From positions 62,001 to 126,000 of the forward strand of contig NZ_AP022610.1 in NCBI RefSeq assembly GCF_010729665.1: a stretch of DNA of 64,000 bases, in the 5' to 3' direction. Positions 25,151 to 33,876 of this stretch are shown piece after piece. How positions within the stretch are numbered: the stretch's first letter is position 1; the number at the start of each line of letters is the position of its first letter. A model generated the notes under the pieces. It had not been told where the DNA came from, made no database searches, and was given only the letters and a program-made list of their open reading frames with translations. Origin of the DNA: Mycolicibacterium madagascariense. GTDB taxonomy: Bacteria > Actinomycetota > Actinomycetes > Mycobacteriales > Mycobacteriaceae. The position numbers and the translations under genes were made by a program.

Positions 25151-25737
25151 TGGTCCAAACCCTCGGCGTTGGCCGGCACGTCGAAGGCGCCGAGCGTCAT
25201 GCACACCATGGTGAACCAGCCCAACAGCACCGCCACGTCGACGATGCCCGCATCCCCAAGCAGTTCCTTGGCGCGCCGGTACAAGCCCATCGGCACGATC
25301 CGCGGGGCGACCAACGCGGACGCGAGCTCGTAGACGACTTGTTCCCGCGAATCGTCGAAAGACGTTGGGAGTCCAGCGATCAGCGCCTCGACCCGGCGCG
25401 GATCCAAGTGTCCGTCACGTTCGCCGATGAGCTCGTGCTCGTAATTGGCATAGGGGCTACGCCACCGCGCATTGACGACGTTGGTCGCGATCTCGATCTC
25501 CGATTTCGTCAAGGTCGACTCACGCTGGAAATACGCCCCCGTCGGCACGATCGTCTTTGACAGAGTGGGGTTGGCAAGCCAGATCTTGTGCGGTCCCGGC
25601 ACGAGCCCCCGCAGTTCGCGGGTGAAGTCGTAGGCCTCCTTCGTCTGCGGTGTCATCGCCTCGACCGGCGTCTCCACGTATCGGCCGAACGTTCCGAAAT
25701 CGCCCTCCGTACTCACGTCGTCTCCCGTCCACCCCAA
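25147..25737 (-). CDS. Carboxymuconolactone-decarboxylase (CMD) family protein
   Basis: A 196-residue CMD-family protein, paralogous in plan to the next gene. It has LRGLVPGPHKIWLANPTLS, the core helix TLTKSEIEIATNVVNARWRS and YANYEHELIGERDG, then the LDPRRVEALIAG helix. A nearby GTG (about nine codons in) could be the true start. It heads the leftward four-gene operon. A TetR gene starts in the opposite direction 94 bases away, with an imperfect palindrome (25744-25759) right next to this gene's start, so repression by that TetR is likely. Confidence 0.85.
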   Translation of the reverse strand: MGWTGDDVSTEGDFGTFGRYVETPVEAMTPQTKEAYDFTRELRGLVPGPHKIWLANPTLSKTIVPTGAYFQRESTLTKSEIEIATNVVNARWRSPYANYEHELIGERDGHLDPRRVEALIAGLPTSFDDSREQVVYELASALVAPRIVPMGLYRRAKELLGDAGIVDVAVLLGWFTMVCMTLGAFDVPANAEGLDQ

Positions 25738-25743
25738 TTATCC

Positions 25744-25759
25744 GCGAATGATCGTTCGC
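25744..25759. promoter_or_regulatory. Imperfect 16-bp palindrome between CMD operon and TetR
   Basis: GCGAATGATCGTTCGC is symmetric except for one position per arm. It lies seven bases upstream of the CMD gene start and about 75 bases upstream of the TetR start. A related half-site, GCGAACGCTCG, occurs again at about 25796-25806. It is the probable operator of the divergent TetR. Confidence 0.5.
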
Positions 25760-25830
25760 TTTTAAGCGTGCACCGGGCGGACTGCTCTGTCAAACGCGAA
25801 CGCTCGTGTTTTTTCTATTACGGTGGAGCC

Positions 25831-26457
25831 ATGCCCAAGGTGACGAGTGAGTACCGCGCGGAACGGCGCGCGCACATCATGGCCGCGGCCCGCCGATGCT
25901 TCGTCCGTGACGGGTTCCATGCGTCGTCGATGCAGGACTTGGTCGCCGAGGCCGGTATCTCCTCGGGCGCCGTATACCGCTATTTCGCCAGCAAGGATGA
26001 GGTCATCGAGGCGATCGCCGCAGAAAATCTCGATCAGGTGGTCGCAGTCCTGGCACAGGCCATTGGAGAGGGCGCCAGCCCGCAGGCGGCACTCACGGCG
26101 GTGCTGGAATTCGTCACCACGCGCCATCGCGAGGACGGCTTCGCCGCCATCGCCGTGCTGGTCTGGTCTGAAGCCTTGCGCAATCCACCACTGGCCGACC
26201 ACCTGCGCGAGGCCATCACCAGCGCGTTGGCGACGCTGAGCGGCGACCCGCACGCCGCCCCCGATGGGGGAGCACACGGCACCCGTACCGACGACACCGC
26301 TCACCACGAACCCACGGCAATGGCTGAGGTGCTGTTGTGCGTGCTGCCCGGTTATCTCATGCGGTTGGCGCTCGGCGGAGCCGAGGCGGTCGCGAACGTG
26401 CCCGGCGCCGTCGAGAGGGTGCTCTTCGTCACCGGTACATCACCGGCCCACCCCTGA
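25831..26457 (+). CDS. TetR family transcriptional regulator
   Basis: A 208-residue repressor. The helix-turn-helix (about residues 10-55) reads RAHIMAAARRCFVRDGFHASS..GISSGAVYRYFASKDEVIEA; a C-terminal TetR_C_6-like ligand domain follows, with an unusual His/Asp-rich insert near 150-165. The ATG at 25831 has GGTGGAGCC before it; the open frame upstream to 25588 overlaps the divergent CMD gene and is not used. Divergence from the CMD operon and the shared palindrome make this its likely local repressor. Confidence 0.92.
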   Translation: MPKVTSEYRAERRAHIMAAARRCFVRDGFHASSMQDLVAEAGISSGAVYRYFASKDEVIEAIAAENLDQVVAVLAQAIGEGASPQAALTAVLEFVTTRHREDGFAAIAVLVWSEALRNPPLADHLREAITSALATLSGDPHAAPDGGAHGTRTDDTAHHEPTAMAEVLLCVLPGYLMRLALGGAEAVANVPGAVERVLFVTGTSPAHP

Positions 26458-26681
26458 CCCGACGGCATCAGCAGTTCCGAAAGCGAAACACCCAATTTAA
26501 CTAAGCGCCGCTGGTGGTCGATCATTGCGGGGCGCCTCCGTGGGTGTCGAATCACCATCATGAGTTCCCGAGCCGAGACGAGGTGGTCTCGTCGTGAATC
26601 TCGATGTGGCCTCGCCGTGAACCTCGATGAATCCCCATGGCGTGATCCAGTTTCGAAGTAAGGGGCCAGCTGCACGTGCGA

Positions 26682-27398
26682 CTAGTTCAGGTTGTCGATG
26701 AAGAGGTGCATCGTGAAATCGAAGCGGTCGTGTCCGCTGCCGCCGGTCAGTTCTGCGGCATGGCGCCGGGTGTGTGGGAATTCGTCGGCCGGTAGGGCGG
26801 TGAGCCGGCGGATCAGCTCCTCGCGGTCGACGACCCAGTTCTCGTCGTCATCGTGTCGTCGCTGGTGGACTAGCGAGAGTTCCAGGGTGTAGGCGGCGAC
26901 GTACAGAGACAGCGCGTCGATGGCCCATGCCGCGCGCTGGGGAGGAACGCCACCGGCGAGCGTAATTGCCAGCATCCCCTCGGCCACGCGAAGGGTGTCG
27001 AGGTTGGTCGACGCCGTGGCCAACGCGGCGCTCGCGATACCCGGGTATCTCAGGTATTGGTCGCGGATCTGGACGCAAACGTCGAAGAGTTGCTCCCGCC
27101 ACTGGGTTGGTTGTGGTTGTGGCAGAACGAGTTCCGAACACAGCCTGCCGATGAGTAGCTCATCGATGTCGGACTTGTTGACCACGTGAACGTAGAGCGA
27201 TGCCGGCCCGGTGCCCAATGCCTGGGCGACGCTGCGCATGGTCAGGGCGTCGTGACCCTGCGTGGCCACGATCTGCAACGCCGCGTCGATGATCCGCTCG
27301 ACGGTGATGGGGTCCTTTCGTGGTCGTGGCGGCGCACTCGCGCCACCCGGTCGCGCATGCCGAGCAGCCCGGCGCTGCTGGGGATCAGGACGAGCCAT
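26682..27398 (-). CDS. TetR family transcriptional regulator (TetR_C_1 type)
   Basis: A 238-residue regulator with an N-terminal basic tail (about 28 residues), a helix-turn-helix at about 30-75 (TVERIIDAALQIVATQGHDALTMRSVAQALGTGPASLYVHV) and the longer C-terminal domain of TetR-class drug-responsive repressors. It is divergent from the Rox-like FAD monooxygenase gene at 27555, and a palindrome lies between them at 27447-27464. It probably represses that monooxygenase and the downstream methyltransferase. Confidence 0.9.
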   Translation of the reverse strand: MARPDPQQRRAARHARPGGASAPPRPRKDPITVERIIDAALQIVATQGHDALTMRSVAQALGTGPASLYVHVVNKSDIDELLIGRLCSELVLPQPQPTQWREQLFDVCVQIRDQYLRYPGIASAALATASTNLDTLRVAEGMLAITLAGGVPPQRAAWAIDALSLYVAAYTLELSLVHQRRHDDDENWVVDREELIRRLTALPADEFPHTRRHAAELTGGSGHDRFDFTMHLFIDNLN

Positions 27399-27446
27399 GC
27401 CGCGGAATCCTACCTTGACACGAACAACAGTCAGTATGTAGAACTA

Positions 27447-27464
27447 TGTTCGTTGTTACGAACA
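27447..27464. promoter_or_regulatory. 18-bp inverted repeat, candidate TetR operator
   Basis: TGTTCGTTGTTACGAACA has 7-bp perfect arms (TGTTCGT/ACGAACA) around TGTT. Two more half-sites flank it: ACGAACAACA near 27419-27428 and CTGTTCGTCG near 27466-27475. The cluster lies between the TetR gene and the FAD monooxygenase gene and is probably where the regulator binds, perhaps as two dimers. Confidence 0.6.
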
Positions 27465-27554
27465 CTGTTCGTCGGTGCCGAGCCGCTATGACGTTCGAGC
27501 CGTTCGATCGACGTGCCGACCGCCGCCCACCCGAGGGCGCAAAGGGGGACTGCC

Positions 27555-29093
27555 GTGCTCTATGACGTCATCATCGCCGGTGCTGGACCCGTGGGGTTGT
27601 TCCTGGCAGCGGAACTGCGTTTGGCCGATTGCTCGGTGCTGGTGCTCGAGCGCGCCCCAGATCCGCGGTCGCCGCACAAGAGGCTTCCCTTCGGTTTGCG
27701 TGGCCTCACCGTGCCCGCCACCGACGCCTTATACCGCCGCGGGCTGCTCGCCGCGATCACGGGCTCAGGAGACGACGATGGTGGCGCCGACAGCCAGGGC
27801 GGCTCATCGGGCGCCCTGGCGCAACGTCATCCTGGCCACTTCGCGGGCATCCCGCTGAGGGACGACAAGATCGACCTCTCAAGGTGGCCGTATCACCTGC
27901 CCAGCCCCACCGAGACCAACATGGCCGCCGAGATGGAGCACATCGAGACCGTGCTGGCCCAGCGCGCCACCAGCCTGGGCGCACACGTCCAGCGCGGCCA
28001 CGGCGTCGACGAATTCACCCAAACCAAGGACGAGGTGATCGTGCGGACGGGAACCCAGTCGGTACGCGGTCGTTGGTTGGTCGGCTGCGACGGCGGCCGT
28101 AGCACCGTGCGCAAGGTCGGTCACTTCCCGTTCATCGGGACCGACCCGCAATTCACCGGCTACATGGCCCAGGTCGACATCGCCGATCCCGACAAGCTCA
28201 ACCCGGGACGCACCCTGACACCGACCGGCCTCTATGAACAGTCCGAGCCCGGCTTCCTCGCCATGCTCGAGTTCGACGGCGGCGCGTTTCACCGCACCGC
28301 CCCAGTCACCCTGGACCACGTTCAGGCGGTGCTGCGCCGCGTGTCGGGGACAGACACCACGTTGACTGCGCTGCACCTGGCAGCGACGTGGACCGACCGC
28401 GCACAACAAGCCACCACCTACCGCGACGGCCGGATCTTGCTCGCCGGCGACGCCGCCCACATTCATTCCCCCCTGGGAGCCCAAGGCCTCAACACGGGGC
28501 TGGGCGATGCGATGAACCTGGGATGGAAGCTGGCCGCCACCATTCGCGGCGAAGCACCCGAGGACCTGCTCGACACCTACACCATCGAACGGCACCCCAT
28601 CGCTGCCCACGTGCTGGACTGGTCACGTGCGCAAACCGCGATCATGGCGCCCACGCCCCAGGCTCGGGCGATCAACGCCATCGTGCGTGATCTCATCGAC
28701 ACCACCGACGGCGCCACCTACTTCGCCGAACGGTTGTGGAGCGCATCCCAGCGCTACGACATTCCCGGGGACCATCCCCTGATCGGGCGCAGCGCACCAG
28801 ACTTCGAGCTCCCCGACGGAACACGACTGGCCGCCCTCCTGCACGACGGCAGGGGCCTCCTGCTCGACTTCGACGCCGCCGCACCGCTGCAGGCGATCCC
28901 AGGTGCGGACTTTCGCGGACGAATCGACTACCTCTGCACCGAGGTCAAGGACCGTCTCGGCCTGGCCGCGGTCTTGGTGCGTCCCGACGGAGTAGTCGCC
29001 TGGGCGTGCGATGACCGCCCCGACCCCACGCAGGCCGCCCACGCCGCGGCCCGATGGTTCACACCGCCGACCGACCCACAGGGGCGTCGGTGA
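27555..29093 (+). CDS. FAD-dependent aromatic monooxygenase, rifampicin-monooxygenase-like
   Basis: A 512-residue class A flavoprotein hydroxylase. Intact motifs: the FAD-binding GAGPVGLFLAAEL near the N-terminus, the DG motif CDGGRSTVRK, and LLAGDAAHIHSPLGAQGLN with the trailing DAMNLGWKLAA. A C-terminal thioredoxin-like domain (APDFELPDGTR...VLVRPDGVVAWACD) is as in PheA/MhpA/Rox enzymes. The GTG at 27555 follows AAAGGGGG and places the FAD motif about ten residues in; an ATG at 27513 is possible but lengthens it. The divergent TetR and the palindrome suggest inducible detoxification. The substrate may be a rifamycin, tetracycline-like polyketide or simple phenol. Confidence 0.88.
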   Translation: MLYDVIIAGAGPVGLFLAAELRLADCSVLVLERAPDPRSPHKRLPFGLRGLTVPATDALYRRGLLAAITGSGDDDGGADSQGGSSGALAQRHPGHFAGIPLRDDKIDLSRWPYHLPSPTETNMAAEMEHIETVLAQRATSLGAHVQRGHGVDEFTQTKDEVIVRTGTQSVRGRWLVGCDGGRSTVRKVGHFPFIGTDPQFTGYMAQVDIADPDKLNPGRTLTPTGLYEQSEPGFLAMLEFDGGAFHRTAPVTLDHVQAVLRRVSGTDTTLTALHLAATWTDRAQQATTYRDGRILLAGDAAHIHSPLGAQGLNTGLGDAMNLGWKLAATIRGEAPEDLLDTYTIERHPIAAHVLDWSRAQTAIMAPTPQARAINAIVRDLIDTTDGATYFAERLWSASQRYDIPGDHPLIGRSAPDFELPDGTRLAALLHDGRGLLLDFDAAAPLQAIPGADFRGRIDYLCTEVKDRLGLAAVLVRPDGVVAWACDDRPDPTQAAHAAARWFTPPTDPQGRR

Positions 29094-29147
29094 CCCCACT
29101 ACGCGACGTCGTCGCCGTGACTCCGACCCATGGATAGGAGCAGCACC

Positions 29148-30065
29148 ATGACGAACAGCAACAGCCCGCGATTCGAGGGCGACAATTGGGATCTGGCGTC
29201 GGGTGTGGGAGTCACCGCCACCGCCGTGGCGGCCCAACGCGCCCTGGCCTCCAAGGGCCCCAACCCCTTGATCGACGACGCATACGCCGAACCGCTGGTC
29301 ACCTCCGTCGGGATCGATGTCTTCATTCAGCTGATGAACGGCGACGTCCAACTCGTCGACGATCCCGCCTACACAGCGCAGCGCCTCAACGAAGGCACCG
29401 CAGTCACCACCAGATACTTCGACGGATTCTTCCTCCAAGCCGCCCACGCCGGTGTGCGCCAAGCGGTCATCCTGGCCTCCGGACTCGACACCCGCGCCTA
29501 CCGGCTCCCCTGGCCGACCGGAGTCGTCCTGTACGAGATCGATCAGCCGCGGGTCGTCGAGTTCAAGACCCGGACCCTCGCCGAACTCGGTGTGGCCCCG
29601 ACCGTGGAGCACAGCGCCGTCGGGGTGGATCTGCGCGACGACTGGCCAGACGCCCTCCACGACCACGGGTTCGACTCGACCCAGCCCACCGCGTGGATCG
29701 CCGAAGGACTGCTCGACTACCTGCCACCACAGACCCAAGACCGGCTGTTCGACGCCATCACCACCCTCAGCGCCCCCGGCAGCCGTATCGCCACCGGTTA
29801 CGTCCCCGACACGAGCGACCGCGTACAGAATGGCGGCCGAAAGCTCGACGAAGGCTGGCGACAGCTGGGCTTGAACATCAACTGGCCTGATCTGATCTAC
29901 ACCGGTGATCGCAACGACGCCGCCACCTATCTGTCAGCCCGCGGCTGGCACACCACAGTGCGCACTACGTCAGAGCTGTACGCCGACAACGGTTTCGACG
30001 TCCCAGAGGCGCCGTCCATGCTTGCCTTCGGCGACATCAAGTACGTGTCCGCCATCCGCGAGTAA
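29148..30065 (+). CDS. SAM-dependent methyltransferase, mycobacterial TIGR00027/LCM-type
   Basis: A 305-residue class I methyltransferase of the leucine-carboxyl-methyltransferase-like group that is expanded in mycobacteria. Characteristic segments are DLASGVGVTATAVAAQRA and NPLIDDAYAEPLV near the start, the SAM loop VILASGLDTRAYRLPWP, the acidic YEIDQPRVVEFK and WIAEGLLDYLPP. The ATG at 29148 follows GGATAGGAGC; an ATG six codons upstream is less well placed. It lies 54 bases after the monooxygenase gene and could O-methylate that enzyme's hydroxylated product (inference). The gene ends about 285 bases before a convergent alpha/beta hydrolase gene; that gap shows nothing assignable. Confidence 0.88.
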   Translation: MTNSNSPRFEGDNWDLASGVGVTATAVAAQRALASKGPNPLIDDAYAEPLVTSVGIDVFIQLMNGDVQLVDDPAYTAQRLNEGTAVTTRYFDGFFLQAAHAGVRQAVILASGLDTRAYRLPWPTGVVLYEIDQPRVVEFKTRTLAELGVAPTVEHSAVGVDLRDDWPDALHDHGFDSTQPTAWIAEGLLDYLPPQTQDRLFDAITTLSAPGSRIATGYVPDTSDRVQNGGRKLDEGWRQLGLNINWPDLIYTGDRNDAATYLSARGWHTTVRTTSELYADNGFDVPEAPSMLAFGDIKYVSAIRE

Positions 30066-30349
30066 CTAATTGCATCGATCCTGCATCCCACGCAAGGACC
30101 AGAGCGGCGCCACACCCCGATGCCTTTGGCCGATGTCAAGCACCCCAAGCTGAGCGCGGTGTCGGCTGTGGTGCTCGTGCTTCGACGAATGCCCATACTG
30201 GAGCGAAGATCGTGCCAATCCTGCTGTCCAACAGCCTGATCGGGCCGATTGTCTTCGAAGGCGTCCTCCTTCAGCAGTCTCGCGTCGGCGGTTTGAGGGC
30301 ACCACCGCGGCATTCGAAGGACTCGCACGCATCCCGGGGCCATGTCGGT

Positions 30350-31216
30350 TCAGCCGCGGTCGGCACGCAGGAAGAATGCCGCCAATTCGCTTGCCACACG
30401 GTCGGGTTGACCGTGTTGGTCGGCATTCCAGGGTCCGGTGTGGTCCATTCGGGGCAGGGTCACGCGGCGGCTGCGGGGGAGGGTTGCTTCGAGCGCGGTC
30501 AAGCCTTCGCGAAGGTATCGGGGGCTTCTGGTCCCCCCGAGTAGCAGTACGTCCTTGTTCAGTGCGCGGTAGTCATCGATGCGGCCGGCGATTCCGGTGA
30601 GCACGCGCAGGTCGTACCGCGTCGAGGGGATGAGTTCGGTCATGGGCGCGTAGTCGTTCGGCGGCCTCCTTGCCTGGTAGCGCATCAGTTGGCGGACGGC
30701 CGCTGCCAGCAGCGGTCGAGGAAGGGCGAGGAGGGGCGCCGGCGCCAGTTTGACGATGCGCATGAGGGTGACGAAGGCCGCGTCCAGTCGCCCGGCGTCG
30801 ACCTCGCGTGAGAGACGCTCGATCTGCGCGGTCGGCATCCCGTGCAGTTGAAACGGTGGCTCGTAGAGCGCGACCGCGGTGACCGAAGGCAGTTGCCTGG
30901 CCGATTCGATGGCGATGAGCGCTCCGGAGCTGAGCCCGAACAGCAGCCGGGCGCCGGTCGCGTCGAGCACGGCCTGCACGTCCTCGACGTCGCGTTGATG
31001 GGTGTGCGCGTCGGTGAACGCCTTCGCGCTCGTGCCGCGTCCACGCCGGTCAGGCACCAGGACGGTGAACTGGGCGGCGAGCGCTTGCGCCAGTTGGTCG
31101 TAGTGCTGGGCGACTCCCATCGCGCCCTGGACGAGCACCACGCCTGGGCCGCTACCGTAGCGGCGGTGCCCGATGGTGGTGCCGTCGGCTGAGGTCACTG
31201 TCTCCGTGTGCATCAT
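30350..31216 (-). CDS. Alpha/beta hydrolase
   Basis: A 288-residue alpha/beta hydrolase. It has VVLVQGAMGVAQHYDQL, VPDRRGRGTS, the nucleophile elbow GLSSGA (Ser about 107), and a late MDHTGPWN His. Two adjacent ATGs (31216 and 31213) follow GACAGGAGC; 31216 is given. The ORF's extension to 31261 would run into the preceding gene's end. It is the last gene of the aldo-keto reductase / M24 peptidase / hydrolase operon. The substrate is unknown; an ester or epoxide is typical of the family. Confidence 0.87.
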   Translation of the reverse strand: MMHTETVTSADGTTIGHRRYGSGPGVVLVQGAMGVAQHYDQLAQALAAQFTVLVPDRRGRGTSAKAFTDAHTHQRDVEDVQAVLDATGARLLFGLSSGALIAIESARQLPSVTAVALYEPPFQLHGMPTAQIERLSREVDAGRLDAAFVTLMRIVKLAPAPLLALPRPLLAAAVRQLMRYQARRPPNDYAPMTELIPSTRYDLRVLTGIAGRIDDYRALNKDVLLLGGTRSPRYLREGLTALEATLPRSRRVTLPRMDHTGPWNADQHGQPDRVASELAAFFLRADRG

Positions 31217-31277
31217 GCTCCTGTCTGTCTGCGGGGTTTTGACGTCGTGAGGGTGTGTCAAAGACGTTGTTCGGCAG

Positions 31278-32546
31278 CTAGTTTCGGGCGCGCAGCAAGT
31301 GGGCGGTGCGAGGATTCAGCTCGATCGAGCCGGCGTCGCCGACGATGACGGTTCCGCCGAGGGTGACGACGTGGCGTCCGAATCCGCAACTGGGTTCGAA
31401 CGCGAAGGACATCCCGGGCCGCAGTTGCAGATCGGCGCAGGCTGTCGGAGACGACCCGACGCGGGGGTATTGCTCCATTCCGTCGACCGGATAGCCACCG
31501 CCGTAGCGGGCGATCGCGCCGAACGGATTCAGCGAGTGGATCTGGGGGCCGCGGACCCATCCGCCGGCTAGTTCCACCGGCGCGAGCATCGCTTCGGCAA
31601 CCTCTCCGAAGGTCGCTGTCGGGGTGAGCGTCGCGAGACCGGCCTCATAGCACCTGCGGGCAACCGCTGCGGCAGCTTCGACGTCGGGGTGCACCTCGCC
31701 GAGGGTGATCGCGACCTGGTGCTGCGTTTGGAGCTGACCGAAACAGCTGAACACCTCGGCGGCGAGGAAGTCGCCCTCGCGCAGTGAGCGTGGATTTCCT
31801 GGTCGAAATCCCCAGTGGGGAGGGCCAGATGCGGCGAACTCCGCTCCCGAACACAGATGCATTCCGGGAATGACCGTCCCATGCATGTTGGCGGCGGCAG
31901 TTCCGGCCGCATAAACCAGGGCTTCGGGCACCCCGGGGCGGGCCGCGACCACCATCGCGTCGACGATTTCCTCACCGAGTCGTGCGGCATGACGCAACAC
32001 CGCCAGCTCTTCGCCGCCGAGCGCCATGATGAGCCGCCCGAACTGGTCGCCGACGGGTCTGAAATCGATGCCGGGGAAGGCGGTGAGGATGTCGCGCCAG
32101 AACTGATACGGGATGACGCCGTGAGGATGCCAGGGGACGTAGGGGTCCAACCCGATGACCCCGATCCTCGACGTAGTCAGCTCGAGGGCGATCAACGCGT
32201 CGGCGAGTTGGTCCGAAGTGCGGCCGATGCGGATGCCTTCCGCCGACACCCAACACCGACCACCACGCCGCGTGGCTTCCAACCGGTCGAGTACGTAGAG
32301 CGGCATCGGTAGGAACGCGATGGGTTCCCCATCCCTGGGCATCAGGACCGTGGCGCCGGGGCGATCGTTGGTGAACCAGGTGTCGACGTTGAACTGCGAC
32401 GCACCGGCGTCCTCGTGTTCGCCATAGACCAGCAGCGCAGTCAAACCGTGTTGGGCCATGAAGGCGCGCGCAAGGTCCCAGCGGCGGTCGCGTTCGGCCC
32501 ACGTGAACGTGGGCACGTCGGCGTTGCCGAAGGTGTGATGGGGCAC
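31278..32546 (-). CDS. M24-family (Xaa-Pro aminopeptidase/creatinase-like) protein
   Basis: A 422-residue pita-bread-fold protein: a creatinase-type N-terminal domain (about 1-150) and a C-terminal M24 domain with LRHAARLGEEIVDAM, LREGDFLAAEVFSCFG, and the closing GMSFAFEPSCGFG. In M24 metallopeptidases five metal ligands (Asp, Asp, His, Glu, Glu) are required. Here the Asp and Asp positions are not obvious, which suggests a metal-free creatinase-like hydrolase or DMSP-lyase-like enzyme. The GTG at 32546 follows AAAGGAAG, and the longer ORF to 32738 enters the aldo-keto reductase gene. The neighbours are oxidoreductase and hydrolase genes. Confidence 0.83.
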   Translation of the reverse strand: MPHHTFGNADVPTFTWAERDRRWDLARAFMAQHGLTALLVYGEHEDAGASQFNVDTWFTNDRPGATVLMPRDGEPIAFLPMPLYVLDRLEATRRGGRCWVSAEGIRIGRTSDQLADALIALELTTSRIGVIGLDPYVPWHPHGVIPYQFWRDILTAFPGIDFRPVGDQFGRLIMALGGEELAVLRHAARLGEEIVDAMVVAARPGVPEALVYAAGTAAANMHGTVIPGMHLCSGAEFAASGPPHWGFRPGNPRSLREGDFLAAEVFSCFGQLQTQHQVAITLGEVHPDVEAAAAVARRCYEAGLATLTPTATFGEVAEAMLAPVELAGGWVRGPQIHSLNPFGAIARYGGGYPVDGMEQYPRVGSSPTACADLQLRPGMSFAFEPSCGFGRHVVTLGGTVIVGDAGSIELNPRTAHLLRARN

Positions 32547-32595
32547 GGGTTCTTCCTTTCGGTGGACGGTGTGTGCCGGGTGTCGTCGGTCGTGA

Positions 32596-33615
32596 TCAGG
32601 ACGCCGCGTGCGCCGGGCGCCGGCGCAGGGTCGGGTCGAGCAGCGCGGGTGGCCGGTAGGCCATGTCGAGGGCGCCGACGTCGGTGCCGGGGGTGACGAT
32701 GTCGTCGATGCGGTCGAGGATGTCGTCGCTGAGGTCAAGGTCGGCGCTGGCGAGCAGGTCCTTGAGGTGATCGAGGGTGCGTGGGCCGATGATGGTGCTG
32801 CTCACGCCGGGGTGGGCGACGGCGAACGCGAGCGCCATGTACCGCAGCGGCAGCCCGGCATCATCGGCCAGCGTGGTCAACTCCTCGACGGCGTCGAGGC
32901 GGCGTTCGTCGCTGAGGTGGGTGAAGATCGCCGCGCGGCGCAGGTCGGTCTGCCGGCCTTTGCGGGCGCGGCCGGTGAGCAGTCCCTGGGCCAGCGGGCT
33001 CCATGCCAGGATGCCCATGCCGTAGCGCTGTGCGACCGGCAGGACTTCGGCCTCGATGCCGCGGTCGAGGATGGAGTAGGGGGGCTGCTCGCAGCGGAAC
33101 CGTTCCAAGCCGCGGCGTGCGGCGATCCATTGGGCCTCGACCATGTCCGAGGCGGGCATCGTCGAGCTCCCGATGGCGCGCACCTTGCCGCTGCGCACCA
33201 GGTCCGACAGCACCGACAGCGTCTCCTCGACGTCGGTGTCGGGGTCGGGCCGATGGATTTGGTAGAGGTCGAGGTAATCGGTTTGCAAGCGGCACAGCGA
33301 TTTATCGATCGATGCGGTGATCCACCGCCGGGAGTTGCCGCCCTGATTGGGATCATCCCCGACCACCCGATGCACCTTGGTGGCCAGGATGACGTCGTCG
33401 CGTCGGCCCTTGAGTGCCTTGCCGACGATCTCCTCGGACTCTCCGCCGGAGTAGGCCGGAGCAGTGTCGATGACGTTGACTCCGGCATCCAGTGCGCGGT
33501 GAACGATGCGGATGCAGTCGTCGTGATCGGGGTTGCCGACCCCGCCGAACATCATGGCGCCCAACGCATATGGGCTGACCTTGATGCCGGTTCGGCCGAG
33601 GGTGCGATACCGCAT
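32596..33615 (-). CDS. Aldo-keto reductase
   Basis: A 339-residue AKR with the RYRTLGRTGIKVSPYALG start, Asp and Tyr in DTAPAYSGGESE, Lys in LATKVHR and His in YQIHRPDPD, so the catalytic tetrad is complete. The C-terminal IIGPRTLDHLKDLL is the cofactor-binding segment. It resembles the YajO/auxin-induced-like AKR group rather than the diketogluconate reductase type encoded at 8842. It is the first gene of the leftward operon and is divergent from the XRE/MmyB regulator gene at 33877, a common pairing that suggests local control. Confidence 0.92.
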   Translation of the reverse strand: MRYRTLGRTGIKVSPYALGAMMFGGVGNPDHDDCIRIVHRALDAGVNVIDTAPAYSGGESEEIVGKALKGRRDDVILATKVHRVVGDDPNQGGNSRRWITASIDKSLCRLQTDYLDLYQIHRPDPDTDVEETLSVLSDLVRSGKVRAIGSSTMPASDMVEAQWIAARRGLERFRCEQPPYSILDRGIEAEVLPVAQRYGMGILAWSPLAQGLLTGRARKGRQTDLRRAAIFTHLSDERRLDAVEELTTLADDAGLPLRYMALAFAVAHPGVSSTIIGPRTLDHLKDLLASADLDLSDDILDRIDDIVTPGTDVGALDMAYRPPALLDPTLRRRPAHAAS

Positions 33616-33876
33616 GGCGTTCTCCTGATCTGTTGGGCCCGACTAGGGATCTTCGGTATGCGCGGCACGGCTTCGCTGCCGGGATACGTTGCCGCAGAAC
33701 GGCTCTCATGTGTCTTAATCAGTCGAGATGGCTGCGCCAATCAGCGCCAACCGGTCGTGCCCTGTGTGACAATTACGAGGCCAGTCTCACTCGCCCACGG
33801 CGGCCTGACTAGGACGCGCTTGACCGCGGACTGTGAGTCCCTGGTTCAGCCCGGACGCCGCGAGGACACTGGGTGA

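Noticed and set aside
28623..29738. Minus-strand 371-codon frame across the monooxygenase/methyltransferase boundary
   Set aside because: Both plus-strand proteins are convincing and cover the same bases; the minus frame is Gly/Val/Arg-rich shadow sequence.
30066..30349. Possible small gene between methyltransferase and hydrolase
   Set aside because: Short frames exist on both strands but none has a Shine-Dalgarno or a motif.
32608..33876. Plus-strand 422-codon frame opposite the aldo-keto reductase
   Set aside because: The minus strand encodes a full AKR with intact catalytic residues; the opposite frame shows no family pattern.
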